A stretch of 16,859 bases of DNA. It comes from Bacteroidales bacterium (GTDB lineage: Bacteria > Bacteroidota > Bacteroidia > Bacteroidales > SM23-62). Both the position numbers and the translations under genes were made by a program. Shown in pieces: positions 13,907 to 16,859 of this stretch. Position 1 is the first letter of the stretch. Each line of letters starts with the position of its first letter. The stretch covers positions 1 to 16,859 of the forward strand of contig JADHVS010000089.1 in the NCBI GenBank assembly GCA_016783865.1, in the 5' to 3' direction. The notes beneath the pieces were generated by a model, which was not told where the DNA came from, did no database searches, and saw nothing but the letters and a program-made list of their open reading frames with translations.

Positions 13907-16171
13907 CTATTTTACTATATAATTTAGTGCTAATGAACTTACAAATTCATCACCGACCTTCAATCGTGCAAAATAAATACCGGTTATATGGCTGGCATTT
14001 CCTGGTAATGTTAATGCCACTTCATGCCATCCTTCAGTATATTCAGTCAGATCGATCCGGTATACCATTTGCCCAAGGTAATTATATACTTCCATGGACT
14101 TTTCCATTTCCTCATCATCCTTATGTATGAAAAGTCTTAATGTCGTTGAGGATTCAAATGGATTTGGATAGTTCTTCTGGATCATTGATTGGTTTTGTTC
14201 TGCTGTAGCATTCTTTACCATGGTAACAGCCGCTCCTTCAGGCAGTCCTGAATAATTCCAGGATCTGTCATCTCCAACCGCATAATCACTTACCCCTTCC
14301 GGTAATGGCAATGGCTGTATGACAGTTTGCGCATCCCCCGAATCAGCCCTTACAATCGAATCTATGGCAATAAATGATGTATACTGTGTGAGCAGGCTAT
14401 ATTTCAGTCCCAGGGCAGTGATCTCCTCCTTAAGCAGGTTCAGGTAATTGGTATCCGCATACCATGACCATTCACTATATATATTCCGGTAATCATCCAG
14501 TAACTGTATCCTGTGCCTGGCCCACAGATATCGCAGGGCCACGTTTTCATCTCCAGACTCAAACTTGTCTACCTCCAAGCTTGATGTATAGGTCTGTGAA
14601 CCACTCAATCCTTCAATATTTATTTTTCCTGTTGCTGAACCATTCCATTTCCCAAACAGAATGACAGGCCTTTCGGCAATTACATCTGGAATTGCAGGCG
14701 GTTCAACATCATACACTTCAAAATCGGCAAAATCGACTTCTATATTGGTGAGCACAGGATATTGGATATACTCCCTGAATAAATTTGCTTTTTCACTGGC
14801 TTCTTCCTGGTCGGTTACAACAAAGGGTTCTCCCATGCCGACATGTGCCATCCCCTCAATAATATATCGATTCACACTTTTCCCAATTCCAAAGGAAAAG
14901 AAATTGGCCTCATTTAAGTTTTCTCTGATCAGGTCAAACGCCTCTTTCTCAACAGTTACATAACCGTCTGTGGCAATCACAAATGTCCTTGCATAATTTT
15001 TCGTTCCCGGGAGGTCCAGTGCAGTTTGTAAAGCCGAAAGCAGTTCAGTCCCTCCTCCGCCCTCTTTGTCATCGATGGCCTGAATGGCCATATTTATATT
15101 CTCCTCCGTAGCTGGTAACGAGGTCGGTGACAGGACATAATTACTACCTGCAAAAAATACCATATTAAACCTGTCCTGCTCCCGGAGACTGCCCACAAGA
15201 TCTCTCAGGAGTGTTTTTGAGACATCAATCGGATAACCATACATCGAGCCCGACACATCCATTATAAAGACATACTCCCTCGGAGGGATCTGGTAATCCT
15301 GCGGATTTTCAGGCGGCTGGATCATCGCGAGGAAAAAGTTTTCATCTTCCCCTTCATAGAGCAACAATCCGGTAGCCACCTGTCCACCGGCCAGCTGGTA
15401 CTGCAGGATATAGTCCTTATTTCCAGGCAGATCATCTGCACTGTATGCCACCTCATCCCCGTCAAAATTAAATTCAACTGAGGAATGAGACACACAAGTT
15501 ACTTCCTGGATCTTCATTCCTGCGTTAATAGCAACGCCAATATGAAAATCGTATAAAGGGGCTTCACCCTCATGCTGATAGGGAATGGCCGGCCATGTTT
15601 CGCCATCTTCTGAAGGACTAACGTATCTGGGTCCCACCACGGTCGGATAGACAAATTCATATACCTTTTCTGTCGGGACCAACAACTCTGTATAGCGCAT
15701 TTCAACCACAATGGTATCACCGGGCAGGATATTGGCCACATTCATCTGGAACACATTTGGCCTATCCTGTTCAAGCAGCGTTGCAGTTTTACCCGAGTCT
15801 TTGGCTGCCTCATACATTTCGCGGGCTTCCGCTTTTTCTTTGATTTGGGCCATCAGGATCCGGTTACCAATTTCCATTTGCATAAAGTAAACGGCAGCAC
15901 GGGTAGATGCCGGGAAAACATATATCGCTTCAAGGGTTTTCTGTCCTTCGTTAGTATACATCTGCTTAACTGAAACATTGGCAATGACACCACTGATAAC
16001 CACATCGGCGGAGGTAGATTTCAAAGGCAACTGATCGAGTGTTGTATCCTCGCTCATCACTAAAAAATAGGGTGAGAATGTTTTATCTTCCTCTTCGTCA
16101 GTTACCTGGGAATTTACCAATGCAGGTATAGTAAGCAATAAGATTTGAAGTAGAAGTAAAGTTTTTTTCAT
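13907..16171 (-). CDS. VIT and VWA domain protein with T9SS sorting domain
   Basis: Residues 1-21 are a signal peptide. A VIT (vault/inter-alpha-trypsin) domain spans about 45-170 (YVFPASTRAAVYFMQMEIG, AKDSGKTATLLEQDRPNVF). A VWA domain spans about 298-470 with an intact metal site: DVSGS at 305-309, Thr375 in GGGGTEL and Asp402 in ATDG. YSLLTQYTSFIAID (591-604) is the usual motif after the VWA domain in this family. Residues about 664-754 form a T9SS C-terminal domain (NYPNPFESS, MEVYNYLGQMVYRIDL, GIYFARLKV). The protein should be exported to the surface by T9SS and make metal-dependent protein contacts, perhaps in adhesion. It stands alone as a single-gene unit with its own terminator. The partner is unknown. 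Confidence 0.92.
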   Translation of the reverse strand: MKKTLLLLQILLLTIPALVNSQVTDEEEDKTFSPYFLVMSEDTTLDQLPLKSTSADVVISGVIANVSVKQMYTNEGQKTLEAIYVFPASTRAAVYFMQMEIGNRILMAQIKEKAEAREMYEAAKDSGKTATLLEQDRPNVFQMNVANILPGDTIVVEMRYTELLVPTEKVYEFVYPTVVGPRYVSPSEDGETWPAIPYQHEGEAPLYDFHIGVAINAGMKIQEVTCVSHSSVEFNFDGDEVAYSADDLPGNKDYILQYQLAGGQVATGLLLYEGEDENFFLAMIQPPENPQDYQIPPREYVFIMDVSGSMYGYPIDVSKTLLRDLVGSLREQDRFNMVFFAGSNYVLSPTSLPATEENINMAIQAIDDKEGGGGTELLSALQTALDLPGTKNYARTFVIATDGYVTVEKEAFDLIRENLNEANFFSFGIGKSVNRYIIEGMAHVGMGEPFVVTDQEEASEKANLFREYIQYPVLTNIEVDFADFEVYDVEPPAIPDVIAERPVILFGKWNGSATGKINIEGLSGSQTYTSSLEVDKFESGDENVALRYLWARHRIQLLDDYRNIYSEWSWYADTNYLNLLKEEITALGLKYSLLTQYTSFIAIDSIVRADSGDAQTVIQPLPLPEGVSDYAVGDDRSWNYSGLPEGAAVTMVKNATAEQNQSMIQKNYPNPFESSTTLRLFIHKDDEEMEKSMEVYNYLGQMVYRIDLTEYTEGWHEVALTLPGNASHITGIYFARLKVGDEFVSSLALNYIVK

Positions 16172-16285
16172 GGTTATTGGTTAATTATATTCATACTAGA
16201 ATTAAGGATTTTGCAGATGATCATCAAATGGATGGTTTCTACATGAATTAGATGGAACTTATCGGCGGAAGGTTGCGTCTAAGAA

Positions 16286-16344
16286 GTAGTCAGTAGACAG
16301 TAGTCAGTAATCAGTAGAAGACAGAATTCAGAATTCAGAAGTCA
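16286..16344. repeat. Heptamer tandem array (GTAGTCA)n with diverged units
   Basis: Units in phase are GTAGTCA, GTAGACA, GTAGTCA, GTAATCA (16286-16313), then a ten-base irregular unit, then GAATTCA, GAATTCA, GAAGTCA (16324-16344). The first half repeats the heptamer seen at 1047-1071; the second half has drifted in sequence but keeps the 7-bp period. It lies in the 247-bp divergent gap between the VIT-VWA gene and the S41-like stub, which otherwise shows no clear promoter element. Confidence 0.85.
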
Positions 16345-16418
16345 GAAAGGGAATGTGAAATGAGTTTAGATGCGAGAAACGGATGCAGGTTTTCAAAATA
16401 TCATAACATAACCATAAA

Positions 16419-16661
16419 ATGAAACCATTTATTTCGATCATCATCACGCTGCTGATCCTATATCCTGCATGTAAAAATGATTATGGATCTTTCGTACAGG
16501 TAGCCGATTCCTCGGCATACTTTACTGTTGAACAATTACAAAGCGATTATAACCAGTTCAGGAATCACCTCGAAAACAATCATCCCAAATTGTACCGGTT
16601 TGCATCGAAATCTTCACTCGATAGTATGTTTGACGCACATCTTGCGATGATCACTGATTGA
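16419..16661 (+). pseudogene. N-terminal stub of an S41-peptidase-like lipoprotein
   Basis: The 80-residue product has a lipoprotein signal (ILYPAC, Cys at 18). It continues as FTVEQLQSDYNQFRNHLENN, then HPKLYRFASKSSLDSMFDAH, then LAMITD, which reads like the start of S41 (C-terminal processing) peptidases, where the text normally runs on into the PDZ and catalytic parts. Here it stops at TGA (16659-16661), exactly where GC-rich palindromic repeat DNA begins. A full S41 protein would be several hundred residues, so the PDZ domain and the catalytic Ser/Lys are missing. The likeliest reading is a gene interrupted by the repeat element; the remainder could lie beyond the right edge. A genuine small lipoprotein is possible but less likely. 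Confidence 0.65.
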
Positions 16662-16670
16662 CTCTCCTCG

Positions 16671-16711
16671 CCCCGCGTGTCCCGATTGCTCGGGGAGTAC
16701 TCGGGACGGGG
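16671..16711. repeat. GC-rich palindrome at the left end of repeat copy 2
   Basis: GTCCCGA (16679-16685) pairs with TCGGGAC (16701-16707), and the outer CCCC (16671-16674) can pair with GGGG (16708-16711) across a 4-nt bulge. An alternative smaller hairpin pairs CCCGA with TCGGG around TTGC. It occupies the same position relative to the 47-bp repeat as the hairpin 7783-7802 does to copy 1. Confidence 0.7.
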
Positions 16712-16753
16712 TTAGCGAGCGCAATTAAAAATTTATATAAAGGATCGATGATT
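16707..16753. repeat. Dispersed intergenic repeat, copy 2
   Basis: This copy has the same left end (CGGGGTTAGCGAGCGCAA) and right end (AAAGGATCGATGATT, one substitution) as copy 1 at 7798-7843, with an AT-rich middle that differs between them. It follows the broken S41-like gene and leads straight into the 27-bp tandem array. Confidence 0.8.
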
Positions 16754-16859
16754 GGCTCCGCCGAACTCACAGGTTTGTTTGGCTCCGCCGAACTCACAGG
16801 TTTGTTTGGCTCCGCCGAACTCACAGGTTTGTTTGGCTCCGCCGAACTCACAGGTTTGT
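16754..16859. repeat. 27-bp tandem repeat (minisatellite), running off the edge
   Basis: The unit starts GGCTCCGCCGAACTCACAGG and ends TTTGTTT. Three identical full units (16754-16780, 16781-16807, 16808-16834) and 25 bases of a fourth are present with no visible substitution. Identical units point to recent expansion or active homogenisation. The array may continue past the window. Confidence 0.95.

Noticed and set aside
16172..16418. Promoters for the VIT-VWA gene and the S41-like stub
   Set aside because: No TAnnTTTG element was found on either strand at a sensible distance; only the heptamer array could be supported.
16651..16851. Minus-strand frame with a nine-residue repeat (SSAEPNKPV) as a repeat-protein gene
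   Set aside because: The 27-bp units keep five of six frames open, so openness is no evidence of coding; the rest of the frame crosses the palindrome and the S41 stub, and no start signal or signal peptide is seen.
16754..16859. CRISPR array
   Set aside because: Units follow one another directly with no spacers and no cas genes nearby.

Overview
The window looks like a chromosomal segment of a member of the Bacteroidota (class Bacteroidia or a close relative). Four things point there. Three proteins end in a type IX secretion (T9SS, Por) C-terminal sorting domain. Two lipoproteins are built only from two-component-regulator-type propeller repeats. A BlaI/M56 regulator pair stands without a beta-lactamase. 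The clearest promoter fits TTTG-N20-TAnnTTTG, and most genes lack an obvious Shine-Dalgarno sequence. No tRNA, rRNA, transposase, phage gene or CRISPR array was seen.

Layout. Bases 3-3144 (+): the 3' end of a CBM9-like sugar-binding T9SS cargo protein, then a DUF362 protein with three N-terminal membrane helices and a T9SS tail. Bases 3213-4397 (-): a GH172/DUF2961 glycoside hydrolase. Bases 4527-8985: a two-gene ABC-2 exporter operon (-) lying between two paralogous seven-repeat propeller lipoproteins (both +). Bases 8995-11079 (-): a Gfo/Idh/MocA oxidoreductase followed by a DUF1080 (3-keto-disaccharide hydrolase-type) protein, a pairing that suggests oxidation-dependent glycoside cleavage. 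Bases 11184-13722 (-): a BlaI repressor and an M56 sensor protease whose C-terminus appears to carry two ExbD-like modules instead of a penicillin-binding domain. Bases 13907-16171 (-): a secreted VIT-VWA protein with a T9SS tail and a clear terminator. Bases 16419-16661 (+): the N-terminal stub of an S41-peptidase-like lipoprotein, broken off where a repeat element begins. No gene-free stretch exceeds 300 bases.

The genes suggest an envelope and glycan lifestyle: sugar binding, a furanosidase-type hydrolase, keto-glycoside chemistry, surface lipoproteins and T9SS export. The BlaI/M56 pair probably senses an envelope signal.

The most unusual non-coding content is repeats. There are two families of 7-bp tandem repeats, (GTAGTCA)n and (AAGTTAC/GAGTTGC)n. 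A dispersed 46-47 bp motif with GC-rich palindromes occurs twice. A 27-bp minisatellite runs off the right edge. I did not find an obvious new defence or mobile system. The best leads are the repeat element that truncates the S41 gene, the heptamer arrays on both sides of the M56 gene, the M56-ExbD architecture, the propeller/ABC/propeller arrangement, and the membrane-anchored T9SS DUF362 protein.
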